Of a stretch of 64,000 nucleotides of DNA, positions 36,138 through 55,544 are shown piece by piece. Where the stretch lies: positions 31,807,174 through 31,871,173 of the forward strand of contig NC_079890.1 of the NCBI RefSeq assembly GCF_024868665.1, read 5' to 3'. This DNA comes from Triplophysa rosa (lineage: Eukaryota > Chordata > Actinopteri > Cypriniformes > Nemacheilidae). Numbering within the stretch: position 1 is the first letter of the stretch; each line of letters begins with the position of its first letter. The notes under the pieces are model-generated. The model searched no databases, was not told the DNA's origin, and saw only the letters and a program-made list of their open reading frames with translations. Both the position numbers and the translations under genes were made by a program.

Positions 36138-36233
36138 ATGAAAGCTACTGACGGGGGAATGGCTGGGAAAACAGCAGACAGCTCCATCAAATGGCAGCTA
36201 TGCTATGACATGTCAGCCAGGACCTGGTGGATG
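36138..36233 (+). CDS. nfib: nfib alternative first coding exon (WWM type)
   Basis: ATG at 36138 opens 32 codons that end ...RTWWM, directly followed by the donor GTAAGT. The peptide includes MKATDGGMAGKTAD and IKWQLCYDMSARTWWM. This closely resembles the alternative N-terminus of a known NFIA isoform, which carries a similar IKWQLCYDISARTWWM segment before DEFHPF. The exon ends in phase 0 and joins in frame to nfib exon 2 at 51770 (DEFHPF). The frame is also open upstream to 36051, but the ATG matches the NFIA start. It would make an NFIB protein with a 32-residue leader instead of MMYSPICLTQ, from a promoter 12 kb upstream of the standard one. Usage is inferred. Confidence 0.85.
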
Positions 36234-38897
36234 GTAAGTTTGGTGCTTTTTGGAACTTTTTTTGCGTGCAAGTTTTTTCCCACCAGTTTTTGAATGACGT
36301 AACTCCTCCTTCAGTGCGATTCAGTGCAAGTCTTAGAGAAAATGTTTTGAAGGGCAATTATTCGAATGTTTATAATTTCCTTGTTTGAAAAGATTTACAG
36401 AACAGATATTTACAGAAACCTTCCGTGGCATTAGGTTAAAGAGTATATTTATTTTTTATATTTTCCCCTTTGTGTCTTAAATACTTTTCAGCTTTTCTAA
36501 TCCTATGCCTAATCTTCTAATTGTGACGTGCTGTTATTGACAAAAGCGTGTGTTGGATAGGGATGTCACTGGTGTCAGGTGAGGTCAAGACCCTGTGTTA
36601 GACTCCGTGTCACGAGGTCAAGTTTTTTCACAAACCCCCTTCTCTTACACAGCATGTACTGTTTTGAGTTCAACGTACCTTAAACGTTTCAGGTGTCCAT
36701 CCCAGTTCTTGTGTTTTTGAAATTGTGACAGTACGTCAAAGTCGTTGCAGTCAGGGACTAAAGAAAATCAGAAAAATGCAGTAGGAGAAAGACGGCACAT
36801 TAATGGTGTTATCTTGTTATTCCAGATGTTTTACGTCCAACATGCTCCAGGTATTTCTGGTCGTGACTTGCCCCTTGGACTCGGTAATGCCGCTTATAAA
36901 CATTGTCACACAAGATGTGCTCTTCCTCTACACTTGTTGACATTTTTCTCTGCGTTTGTCCATTTTTCCTCCTGGCAGACAAAAGGCTCTTGTTTGAGTT
37001 TTTGCTTTCAATGAAGCTACTGCTGGTTTTGATTCCACTATGAATATTAATATCGCCTCAAACTCTTGCATTTTTTCTCCTGCCAGCCTCTTGTGAGTTA
37101 TAATTTTGTTTTCTTTCACATGACATAAGGACTGGAATAAATGGAGATGCTTACTGTTAGTGTTAATCACTGTTTTAAGTTGATTTATTTCTTATGGAAC
37201 TTTCATTTAGATTAAATTGTTTAGAAACCTTTGTTGCCCTGGACGAATATTTTACAATATAACACTTTTGTGGTATTTCTTTAATTGTAAGTTGTTTAAA
37301 ATTGGTCAGAAGTGTTTAAAGTAATCTTTGAAACTCTTTGAGAAATAATACGTCTTTAATAAGAAGCAAACCTAATTTGAAATGACATTATTCATTATTA
37401 TACAGCTAATTAAATTATCGGGAGGATTGTTATCAGGAGTTATTTAACTTGTTTATTTGTGGTTTCTATTCTCATACTGAAATTCTAATGTATGTTGCAA
37501 AAGTTTTGATAATTATATTTTTATGATAATGATTAGATATAAAGGCAGTGACAGATTTTTTTTAGATATATTTAACTTTTTATTTTTAATATATTTTGTA
37601 GATTTGTGTCTATATTTAAAGCCTTTACTCATATATACAATTACCTTTCGAATTTATTTAAAATAATGAAATTGAGTTCAACACTGCCATTGGCTTGAAT
37701 ATATTTTATAATATATTTTGACAGCCTTATGTCCAATTTAATATCCATCAAAAATGTGGAAAACAGAAAATATTTACATTGTTCTTGTTTCTCCTAATTA
37801 CACAAACAAATCTGGTGCACAATTTCATATAATTCATATAACATCTCAAATCTGGCACCAACTCACCTGCAGATGGACTTGACAATGATCTAAACAATGA
37901 CGGGGGTCCAGACATGGTTCAGTCTGGAATGCCACTCGGGAAACCAAAACTAAGAAACTGGCGCAGAAAATATCAGAAGTTTCAGCAGATGCTGGCGTGG
38001 GCTTCACAGAGAGGAAAGTAGCATTTATGGCTAATCCCTGTGGCCAACAGTCGTTCATTAAGGTACACACTGCAGCCCCCCCTTTTTTTGTTTATTGAGG
38101 GTCTCTTTCTTTTTTCGCAAGAGTCCCTCTGTCTGGCTTGCTTTGTGCAGCTGGGAGACCGATGTCAGCCTGCATGTAGCCTCCCAGCAATCTGGCCTTC
38201 AGATGATGCACCTGCCGAATGTGGGTCGAAGATTAGCATAATACCAACTAATCGTGAATAACATTAGCGTTGAGTAAGGCAGTAATTAAAATGATTAGCG
38301 GTAGGGGTAGAACTAAATGAGGAAACTGCGTTAAAGATATTGATTTGAATGAGAACTGGGCTGGGAGGCTCTGGGATGTTGTTCTGATGATGGGAACATG
38401 TCAATAATGGCTTGACAAAGAGCTGCTTAGAACTTGCACTTGTTAAATCTAATGAATGCACGTCTTGTGTCAGGTGTGGTCTACATAATTCTGTCAATTA
38501 TGACTACTAATTAAACGCATATGTGTGTGCATAAACCAAGTTTCTCATTTCCAATGCTGAAGGACATAAGAATTATTTCTTAGGGTCAAACTGTACAATG
38601 ACCAGCATTGATCAAAACATGGGAATAGTGCCACCTGACATTATGACAGTGGTGACGTTGCGGTTTCAGATGGGTCACCTTGGTGCACTTGGTCTAGACT
38701 CAAATCCTCTAGCTGATCTTATAAGTAAACGGTATTGTTCGTCTGCAAGCTACACTCTCTCCGTAATCACAGTGTTAATTATTCCGGTTGTTGGGCACAC
38801 CTCGGGTTCGCTTGATCCTTATCAGAGGGATCAATCTCAACTTCCCCCTCTCTGATGCCGCTCGCACTGTATAGTGTCAGTGTAGCATGTCTAGATC
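36234..38897 (+). other. nfib first intron of the long transcript, no gene seen
   Basis: AT-rich, without supported exons or clear transposons. Confidence 0.5.
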
Positions 38898-39060
38898 AGT
38901 GACTCTCAACTGGTGGCCACAAAATGGCTCACAGATCTGTACTGAAAAGGTCGTATAGCAGAAAAAACAACGCTAAACACAACTAATAAAATGCAAGTAA
39001 CCATGTCATCAACTTTTAACAGACAGGAAAAATGTGGCCCAAATCCCCATTACTTTGCCA
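38898..39060. repeat. possible hAT fragment
   Basis: CAGTGACTCTCAACTGGTGGCC resembles the left end of hAT elements found in many vertebrates (CAGTGGTTCTCAACTGGTGG). A matching right end was not found, so this is a fragment at best. Confidence 0.35.
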
Positions 39061-39989
39061 TGAATTCATCTGTCACTCAGCAGAAGACCAATTGGATCAC
39101 ATGTTTATTATATAATGGCTAAAAAGCCATTTACAAATCAGTAAAGGATAAGAAAATATTACCCACAACATGGATGTACTCACTTAAGTATAAGTAACTG
39201 TGTTTTAACTTTCCTTTGGAAACAAGTATTATACACATTCAGCGCATGTTCACAGAGTGAGCAATTTCAAAACCCAATGAAAAACAAAATATGTTGACGG
39301 ATCAATTAACGTATCTTCTAGAGATCAGATGGAGACCATTTTGAAGAAAATGATGGAACAGCGTTCTTTAACTGCTACAGCGATGTGTAGCCATGCCTGA
39401 CAAAGATCTGCTTTGGGCAATTAGAGAACATAAAGCCTCTTTGTTCTAAACAGGGTTGGGGGGGTCGATGAGGGGACGTTGAGAAAGAAGAGAAAGAAAA
39501 AGAGAAAACGGGGAAGCATCAAGGTAAGAAGTGCTGCATAGCATGTGTCAACACAATCTGTTCACTTTTAGCAATGCAAGTAGGAACTGATGTTAGTGCA
39601 CAAATAACTATTTTTAGATTGGAGTGTCCTCTTTATTGAGAACATTGATAAATGTATGATAATTTAAGAATTTTGATTGCTCAATTTAGAATTGGTTTAT
39701 ATTGTTTACCTGTAGCATTAGTCCTATACTGCTAACTAACTGTAATTATCTAACAATATGGTGTTTACTTCAACAAAGTTTTAATGCCATGCACATTCAC
39801 TTACATACTGTACATCATGTACCCAACATGCATAAAGTCACCACAACTACAGATAAAAGGGTTTAATAATTTTATGCCAGTCTTTACACCGCTACTGTGA
39901 CACAAAAGCAGCATAGAACTTTTAATATCATTTACATTTGAAACAGAAGCTTTTGGGTAAAAAAATACACTTATTTAAAATATACATCT

Positions 39990-40600
39990 AGTAAGAATCA
40001 GATAAGCTTTATTCTCAGTTCAACCATATACAGCTTGTACAAAATGAAGCAAAACAACATTCCTTACAACATACTAGGACCAGTATGCTATGTAAGACAA
40101 CAAAAGACATACATTTAACTGTACACATTTAAATTATTATATTGACTAAGAACTTAATCCTCCTGGTCCTAGTAATCCATACAGTGTGGGGACTGTATCC
40201 CCCTAAAATACCGGTCATCTTTGACCTTGTGGGGACATTTTTTGGTCCCTATGAGGAAAACATCTTATAAATCGAACTAAATTTGAAAATGTGTTTGTGT
40301 GAGGTTAAGGGAATATACAGTATAGTTTGTACAGTAAAATCATGATGTCTATAGAAAATCCCAACATGGAAATGCAATATGTGTGTCTGTGTCGTTGTGG
40401 CCGGTCTGTCAGATAGCTTGGTGTTGATACTGTTATGCAGTCTGACCATGAGGGTCCGAATGCTTCTGTAGTACCTCCTGCCGGATGGGTGAAGTGTTAT
40501 ATGAGGGATGTGTGGGGGTGTTTACAATACCGGTGGCTTTGCGGATGCAGCGTGTGGTGTATGTCTATGAGAGTGGGAAAATAGACCCCAATGATCTGTT
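39990..40600. repeat. probable degraded dispersed repeat
   Basis: Segments such as CAGATAAGCTTTATTCTCAG (40008-40027) and GACCTTGTGGGGACATTTTT (40221-40240) look like pieces of repeated fish sequences. The stretch at 40390-40620 has better base composition but no intact reading frame. Family and ends unknown. Confidence 0.35.
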
Positions 40601-40620
40601 CACTTGTCCTCCGCTGGTAA

Positions 40621-42400
40621 AAATAACGATTTAATGCATATGTATCAGCAACTGAAATCTTCCTGTAGAGCACAATGGATACTCCTGGCTGAATACAAGG
40701 AGCAAAAAATATAATGCATGTTTTATAGTGTTAAAGTCTTTTTGAAGTGCGCATATTAATAATTCAAAAACCCTTTAAAAGTGTTATGATACTAAATTCC
40801 ACCTGTTTTAAGTGAATGAAACCCCCTGTTTAGTTCAAATCAAAGATCAAAAGTTAGACCGTGATGCTTCCACCGTTGTGGCTAATGAAGATGCACATTG
40901 TTACAGGAACATGTGTTCAGTGACCAGACAAAAGCCTGCAGGGATGCGCATTTCATGCGACATAGGTGCATGCTTGTCCTGTCAATCAAGACCTATTGAA
41001 GGGTGGAGAAAGACAGACGCACATAGAGAGAGAAAGCAAGTACACAGCAGTTTTGCCTGGCTCTTCTGTGGGGGCCTGCTGCTTCTTTCTCGTAGCTGAA
41101 GGATTGGCCATGCATGTGTGTGTGTGTGTGAATTGGACACAGTGGTTTTGGCAGGATTCCATGTTTACTATAAGCTTTCTCCTTGTTTATTTGAGCGTGT
41201 GTCTCGTTGTTGCTCTTTTTCTTGATGGCGGGTTTGTGGTTAGAACAAGGAGGGCCTTTATGGTTGCCAACAGGTGCAGAAGAGCTCCCGCTACATGTGT
41301 TTGATTGTGTTTTTGCTCGTGTGAATGCAAGAGGATTTTTTTTACTAGGTTGGATGACAGGACAAAGAGGGATGACTTGGGGAAAAACCATAAAACAAAG
41401 TCACATGTTCTTACAAAAGACACATAAATGCATGTTTACAGCTTTATTGGTTCCAACTTCCACCTTTAAATATCACTACAATGAAGTGAAACAAACAAAG
41501 CAATTTGATGAGTTTGATAGTAAATATATGAATTTATAAAAAAATCATTCTATTGAATAACATTGCACTGTGTGCCTTCAGTAATCTCTGTCATCACAGT
41601 AAAGCACTAAAGCAACAACAATAAATACTATAAATATACTGTAGTCTCATATTGATATAGTAAAGTATTTAATTATCTATTAAAGGCAGAGGTTTCGCTA
41701 TACGTTGTAGTTTGCTGCCCTCTGGTGCTTAGGTGGTTAGATGATATGTTGTCTTTATATTGAAACTGTAGGAAGAAGCCTTTAGAAGCCTTTTTTAAAA
41801 GAACCTAAACATTCAAATAGATATAGGAGAGATTATATGGTTCTATTTGAATCTTTTTAAACCATATTAATTGAAACAAAGTAGTCTATGTAAAAAGCTG
41901 TTTGGAAATGTATAACGTCACTAAAGTTATGTATTTATTCAGTATGAATAATTGAAATACGTGTGACTTTGAAATATGTAATGCTTACACGTTATGGGTA
42001 CTAACAATGTACAGAGTACAAACTGCGATCACGACGCACCGCAAGTTCACGCCAGACAGTCCACTACCGCATCCTCGTGGACTGAAAACAAAACTGCACT
42101 GCTCTGTCTACCCATACTACACATATCTGTCATGTGGGGTACTGAAAATCCTGTTCACCAAAGTGATGTCATTGTTTTTATACGATCAAGCCGACTACAT
42201 TTTCAGTCACAGCAGTTTTATCGTGCTTAATTTTATACGATTCATTCATTCATTCAAGTACATGTAGAGCTCATTTACATGGGAGTATTTTTAAAAGTAT
42301 AAAAAAGCTTTCAAAGAACCTGAAGCTTTTCCAGTTTTTTTAAATGTCACATTGAATCAAGAAAAAGCATAAAACTCACTGCTCTTTAAACCAGTTCTTT
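40621..42400 (+). other. nfib upstream intron, no gene seen
   Basis: Several short open frames overlap on both strands at 40990-41540 without splice or family support. Nothing recognised. Confidence 0.45.
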
Positions 42401-42472
42401 TGCCGTGACCCGGATTCGAACCGGGGTTGCTGCGGCCACAACGCAGAGTACTAACCACTATACGATCACGGC
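42401..42472 (-). tRNA. tRNA-His (anticodon GTG)
   Basis: Reading the minus strand, the gene starts GCCGTGATCGTATAGTGG and ends with the T-loop GGTTCGAATCC and acceptor strand GTCACGGC plus A. The 7-bp acceptor stem GCCGTGA/TCACGGC pairs fully. The anticodon arm CTGCGTTGTGGCCGCAG pairs CTGCG/CGCAG and shows GTG, so it decodes histidine. A and B boxes of the internal RNA polymerase III promoter are intact. No intron. A TTTT that can end transcription lies 27 bp past the 3' end. It lies opposite in strand to nfib and inside the intron of the long nfib transcript. Confidence 0.97.
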
Positions 42473-45400
42473 GAGCTATTTATGCAGTTAAGCGGAACGG
42501 GCCTACTCACCACACCATGACTCCCATAATATGGTAAAGCGCTATTTGTTGCTTTATTAGATGTAACGTTAGACCTAACTCTAAACACAATAACAGTGTA
42601 TCCTATAATTTGTGAGGATATTGCTTGGTGTAACTATTATGACTAATAATGTCAATATAAATACTTCACTATGACATGTGATGGCTGCGTGTTATAGAAA
42701 TGTGAAAAAGTTTAGTCAAAAACGTTGTCAGTTTTTATACATTGCGTGGGCTTCACGTCATAATTAATTTAACTAAATAATCTGCGGGAACGCTGTGGTC
42801 ATAAAAATATAAAAATATTAATCTCACAGTAACGGATTAATAATATATCGCAAAACGTCAGAAAAAAACTCAAGTCATGTCTCTACAAATTGACAAATAA
42901 CAGTTATTATTTAAGGTAAATTGACATTATCGAATTAGATATATCATTCTAAGATGACGTGTTTTTTGGAACATGCGTTCGAATGACTAAAAGTTGAACA
43001 CCGCGGTGAGGTCACTGAGCTCCACTGGGGGTCATGGTTCTCGCGCAGGAATCACTTTAAAACAGGCTGCAGGTCTACTTATTTCCACAAATGATTAAAA
43101 TGTGTTTTATAGATGTGTAATTAAACAAGTGCACTCTACAAACACCACTTGATATATTTTGATTAGCATCGCATGCTTGCAGTCGAGGCCCGCTGATACA
43201 TTTTTTGGAGGGATTTTGGCGCAATGAAAATATTAATTTTGCTCTAAATGTATTTATGTCGGGGCACTTATTAATGGAGAACACTTTATTTTTTATTATT
43301 TTACATTATTACATTATATTTCATTAAAATTATATTATTTTACAAAAGTAAAAATATCACAAATGAACAGCCGTATCCTGACTTGAGCTTGCGGCTGTTA
43401 ACTGAGACAAAAATCATTAAAAGAATAACTGGGAAACCTTCTGAATATGTTTTACCATTAGCCTACACATGCGTTCTAATTATAATGCCAAATGATATAG
43501 CTTTTCAAATTATGTAACATTTAATGAATATATAAAGCAATATAATTATATAATAAATTAATGGGAGCACATAAGGTAGCTTTAACATTCCAATTTTGTG
43601 CAGTACAGATGTTTGCTCATTTATGCTCAAAGTGGACGACATGAATTTAGGTGTTTAACCCAGCCATCCAAGCTCAACTGCACAGCTGCACACAGCTGCA
43701 CCTTTTTAATGCTTACTTTTTTGCGAAGTGTTGGGCAATATAATATAATGGTTTGTGTTTTTAGCATTACGAAACGGGAAACTTCGACATTTCCTACCAA
43801 AATGTGATAAATGATGATTTAAAGAATTGTTTTGAAATTTGAATATAGAAATTTTACATTTGGGCTCATAACAATTTAAGGCATAAATGGAACACAAATT
43901 AATGATCCAATGAATTAAAAGATTCTACTAATTTATGTCATACATGTTAGGGTACTATAATATAATAAAAATAAAATGTGTAATAGAAACCATAAAAACT
44001 TAGCCCTATTAATTGCACTCATGAGTAAAAATTATGACGTAAAGATGAGGCATGTAGAGAAGATGATCTTACAACGAGGTAAGGCTCATCTTTAAGACAT
44101 TATTAAATTAGCCGTGCGCCCCTTTGTTGTCCACTTAATTGATTTATGGGCTTATAAAACACTTTTAATGTGTGGTGAAAATTGTTCAAAAGCAGTAATC
44201 ATTTTGCATTTAATGAAAGAATTTCGATATTTCGACACTTAAAAATTAATGTGCACGTTGGGAGCAGCATGATACAATAGATCAAATGACAATCCAGTGG
44301 TAATATGTAAAACTCGAGGAAGAGAGACTGAATAGCAAACCACCAATTTTCCTAACCTGTGAAAACCTGTTTTTATATGAGTACAGATTTTCTTTAGAAT
44401 CGGAATCTTTAGAATATTATTGATAATTTCTAGAGACTTCTGAAACGAAACATCGCCTACTGCGTCCGCAGAACATAACGTACAGGTAAAACGATAACTT
44501 CTGTATAGAAAATGTGGCGTTGGATGCTTTGAGAGCCTATACCTCTGTAAAAAATGGAAACTTACGTCGGAGGCTGTATGAGGTTCTCTGCGCGCACACG
44601 ACACACATCCAAACTCATGTTAAACTTGACAGCCACAAGTGAACAGAATAAACAAAAATATCCAGAAGAACATCGATCCATCTTTGTGTTAATTCATACA
44701 AATATTTGCGCTAATAGTGATTTTCTTGCCTATGCTCGTGACTGGGCTTGCCGAAGTTTATGTCTAGAATTTGCAGCCCCTTCGCTTCATTTCGTATCAC
44801 ACTCCACCTACTTGATATAAAGCTCCAAGAAACCGAGTGTTTGTTTTCACAAGTGTGGTATTGTAAACCAGAAGACGGTTACCGGTTAATTCCAAACGAT
44901 TCATTTGTCTTGAGAACTGATGTCTTTCATTTAGTAGCGTTTTGTTTTGGGAACGAGTATTACAGACTATCACACGACCAACACGAACTTTTCACTGTAT
45001 AATTTGTGTCCTACAGATTATGTGCCGCAAGTGACAGTTCAGTCTTTGTCCGGGGCGACACATGAAAAGAATTACATTTAGGCTATGCATTAGATAAATA
45101 AATAGAATATAGCATAACAACAACAGCAACCACATGAACTATTATTGTAATTAAAATATAATGAACAGATTAAGAAATGTTCACAACGAAATATGGACTC
45201 AACAAACAACAATAACAAAGTGTTTAATGTATGGGTTCCGTAAAACACGTTGAAAAATTTAGCAGGAACTCACCTATAGGGAAATATAAGGTAAACAAAA
45301 ATATTCTTGTTGAGATAAATAGGCTATATTGATTGAGGTAAATATAAACCATATTATATTGTTTAATATTTAATATATCATATTGCTAAAATAACAATTT

Positions 45401-46080
45401 AGAATTCAACAGAATAACATAATATATATAGGCCTACATTGCAGTGAATGATTGCCATTTATTTATTAAGACAGGTGACATAATGCATACACAGTTTTAT
45501 TGCTCATGTATCTACTTGTCTGTGTGCCATATAGTACACGTTAAGGATGCGAAAGTGCATCGGAAAACATTCTCACATAAATGTGCATTATTTGATAATT
45601 ATTGGATTCACCGCAGAACCGTGTATGTAATGGTGGTGTTCTGTTCTGGATCAATGCCATCATTGTGCTCTCTAACAGTACTGTCTTTCTTCCTAGTACC
45701 ATACACATTTCTAACAATGTTTTAGTAACAACACTGTAGGCTATAGCCTACATGTTTTAAAATTATTTAAACATAGCCTGTCAATGGCATTTTTGGAAAA
45801 TGATTAATTGTTTTAATGCAAAACAGAAAAACTACTACACCCGGACACAATCAAAAAGGGAGGAAGAACTGATTTATATCATTTTCACCCCTCTAAAATG
45901 TATATAATAAATTGATTGTTTAAAGTATTTTTTTATAGAAAATCCATGAAAACTAATGTCCAAGTCCAAAATGCACACAGGAATGTGACCTCACCTCAGG
46001 CACTAGTCTCAATTTCGGTCGGTCTCGCTTTGATGGGACTTGGTCAATGTTAATATGCAAATAGTGACACTGCCTGCCGA
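42473..46080 (+). other. nfib upstream DNA, AT-rich, no gene seen
   Basis: Very AT-rich at 43270-44020, with no supported exon. Composition becomes more balanced after 44500. Confidence 0.5.
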
Positions 46081-46513
46081 GCGGAAGTGAGGGGCCTTGG
46101 GCATGGAACGCAGAGCGCATCGTCGACCAATCAGAATCGAGGATGTATTCCCAATGCACAGTTCAGTTCGACTGCTGCGAGCAACAGCGACGACAGACAG
46201 AGAAAGTAAAGGCGCAGACCTTCCCACTGCTAAAAACTCAGCCTATTCTGGACCGCGTTCAACTCAACCACCAAAAAGCTATCCAAAACGACTGACTCGC
46301 AGAGGAAGGACGAGAAAAAAATATCAGAGGCTCGCTGACTTGATTTTGCCGCCTGTCTGCCAAGAATTCTCTTCCGGTGTTCATTTTTGTAAGCACTACA
46401 ACGTGAAAAGACAAGGAAAGAGAAAAAATAAAAAAACACTATTTTTTTACTTTGAGACATGTGAACGTACCGGCTTCATTTTCATCCGGCCTCCAGGAAT
46501 CCCCTTCAATTCC
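46081..46513 (+). promoter_or_regulatory. possible nfib promoter or 5' UTR region
   Basis: A stretch with CpG dinucleotides at 46077-46330 lies about 2 kb upstream of the main first exon and directly before the candidate exon ending at 46531. No TATA box is evident, fitting a CpG-type promoter. Role is inferred. Confidence 0.35.
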
Positions 46514-46531
46514 ATGCAATACAGTGCAATG
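46514..46531 (+). CDS. nfib: candidate minor nfib first coding exon (MQYSAM)
   Basis: The frame 46103-46573 is open for over 140 codons in a patch rich in CpG (46120-46260) and is interrupted by a good donor, GCAATG followed by GTACGT at 46532. The last ATG-led piece before it reads MQYSAM and ends in phase 0, which would join in frame to DEFHPF at 51770, as both other first exons do. The start could lie further up (next ATG at 46103, giving up to 143 residues), but the upstream peptide is basic and low in complexity and looks like 5' UTR. No direct family match is known to me. Confidence 0.35.
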
Positions 46532-48069
46532 GTACGTTATGATGGAAAACACTGTCTTACTAACATTTTGTGAATATTGTTTCTCGAGTTACTGTGTTGC
46601 GCGCGTGTAACTTCTTCAACGCTGTCTGTAGAACATAGCTTTCATTTCCCTGGACGAGACACTTAAACTGCAAACTCGCGGAAAACGATAGATGTTGGAT
46701 TGTTTATGTCATGTATTGGCAGGCGTCCTATTTGGGTCATATCATTGTGTCAGAAGTTGGTGACAGAGTTTGTGCCTACGGAGATCCGCTCTTGGCATGA
46801 TTCCTGTGTTAGCTAAAACTCTCCCCCTGTTGAATAGCAGTGCACTTTGGCACGGTGCATTAGCGTGAATACCTGGACAAGTTATGTTGATATTTACTAT
46901 TGTCACCATTTCACAGTTCCCTTCATTGAAATGCTTGTCTGGTGGTTCTGTTTTACGTAATGACACTCTTTGTCAAACTCTATTAAGTTTTCCTAAAAAG
47001 AGATAAATGACACTTAAATCTAATAAGGATCTTGCGCTCGAATAATACCCCTTTGTTTCTGTCAAATGTTTATTATCTTTAAAGGCCTTTCAAAGTCGAC
47101 GGACGGCCGTACGTGTGTACAAACCGATTCATTGGTTAACCCTGAAGGTATTTAGACTGTTGTGCTTCTCTAGATTCTGTGCCCTTTATAAAATCATAGT
47201 TGAACGCTCGTGGGTTTCATAGTTGGAAAGAGGGGGGTGGGCTTTGACTTTGACGCAAGATGCCGGTGTAACGTTATGGCATTATCTGTCCAGCAAACAA
47301 ACCAGACCTATGCTTACCCCACACTGGTATAAGTGTAAGAGTCGTGCACGTATGTATTTTTATTTTCATTCTTATAAACAGGCGCCAAATTTGAACCCCT
47401 GTAAAATGTTGCATACTGAACTGTCAAACACCTCAGAAGTAACACTAAACATGAATAAATCCTCCTGTTCCCTGATTTTACTTGTTTTGCATACTGAAAT
47501 CTGCAGGCCCAAACTTGCATTCACATCATAAATAAGCTTTTGTGTTTCAGAGCTTGTGTGTGTCATACCATTGCTGTATGCTTCACAAATAATGCAATTT
47601 ATTTTTGCCTAAACGTTTGCCTTGCTAAGTAGGCTATAATCAAAAGAAAAAGTGGCCATAAAATGGTGTATTTGTTTTCGTCATCTTTATTGCAAACAAA
47701 TATGAATTGCCCAAATGATCGTAGCCTAATTGGAGGTGTCAGCAAAATCTTTGTTCTGTACAGTGCTCGCAGGCTGCGCAGCGTCGTATTGCCAGTTTTA
47801 CATGCTCGTCTAAAGTCCTCGCGTATAATCATGGCAGTTGGATAAAAAGTGGGAAATTGCTTAAATCTTTGTCAATGTCATGGTCTGAGGTGCAGTCGAG
47901 GTGGGCTGGAGATATGGGATATGCATTCGCTGGAAGAGGAGGAGTGTGAGTGTGTAATTAAAGCGGAAAAAAATCTTCAGACTGATTTGTTAGGCTCCAG
48001 CAGACTAGAGGGTGTTACCGGCCCATATTATATCAAGTTTGAAAAGCAAACATAGGATCAGAAATAAGG

Positions 48070-48447
48070 CGCCTACAAGTTTTCTTATTGCACGTGCGAT
48101 GTTTTTTTCAGCATTCGTCTTTTAAACTTAACTCTCGCATTCCGGTAGGTTTTCACTCGGATGCGCGCTCAGATCAGTCGCAGTGGATGCGTCTTTAGAT
48201 TCACTCGCTTTGTAATCTGTTGTGCTCTTAAATAGTCGACGGGATCGGTTAAATGCACAGTGCAGGATCTCCAGTTGTCCTCCGTTGCCGGATAAGACCG
48301 TGGTTTTTTTGAATGAGGATATCAGGTCTTACTCATAAGCAGTGCACGGAGCAGCACGCGCTCTGAAGAATGAACCGATAATATCGATCATCTGTGAAAT
48401 CCTTCAGGACTTTGATAACCGCGCGATTTGCTTTGGCGAACAAGGTC
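48070..48447 (+). promoter_or_regulatory. nfib 5' UTR and proximal promoter region
   Basis: CpG-containing sequence (48087-48300) leads directly into the nfib start codon. The exon is not cut by a good acceptor in the last 100 bp, so it probably carries 5' UTR from a start site within this stretch. GCACGTGC at 48090-48097 is an E-box-like palindrome. Confidence 0.5.
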
Positions 48448-48477
48448 ATGATGTATTCGCCGATTTGCTTAACACAG
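48448..48477 (+). CDS. nfib: nfib standard first coding exon
   Basis: ATG at 48448 opens ten codons, MMYSPICLTQ, ended by the donor GTATTG. This is the exact start of mammalian NFIB, including the double methionine that separates NFIB from the other NFI proteins (MYS...). It ends in phase 0 and joins to exon 2 at 51770. The intron between is 3.3 kb. Confidence 0.93.

Positions 48478-55544
<7,067 letters not shown>

Noticed and set aside
35798..36190. Open frames with long His-Thr or Cys-Val runs at the GT microsatellite
   Set aside because: They are translations of the dinucleotide repeat, with no sign of a protein.
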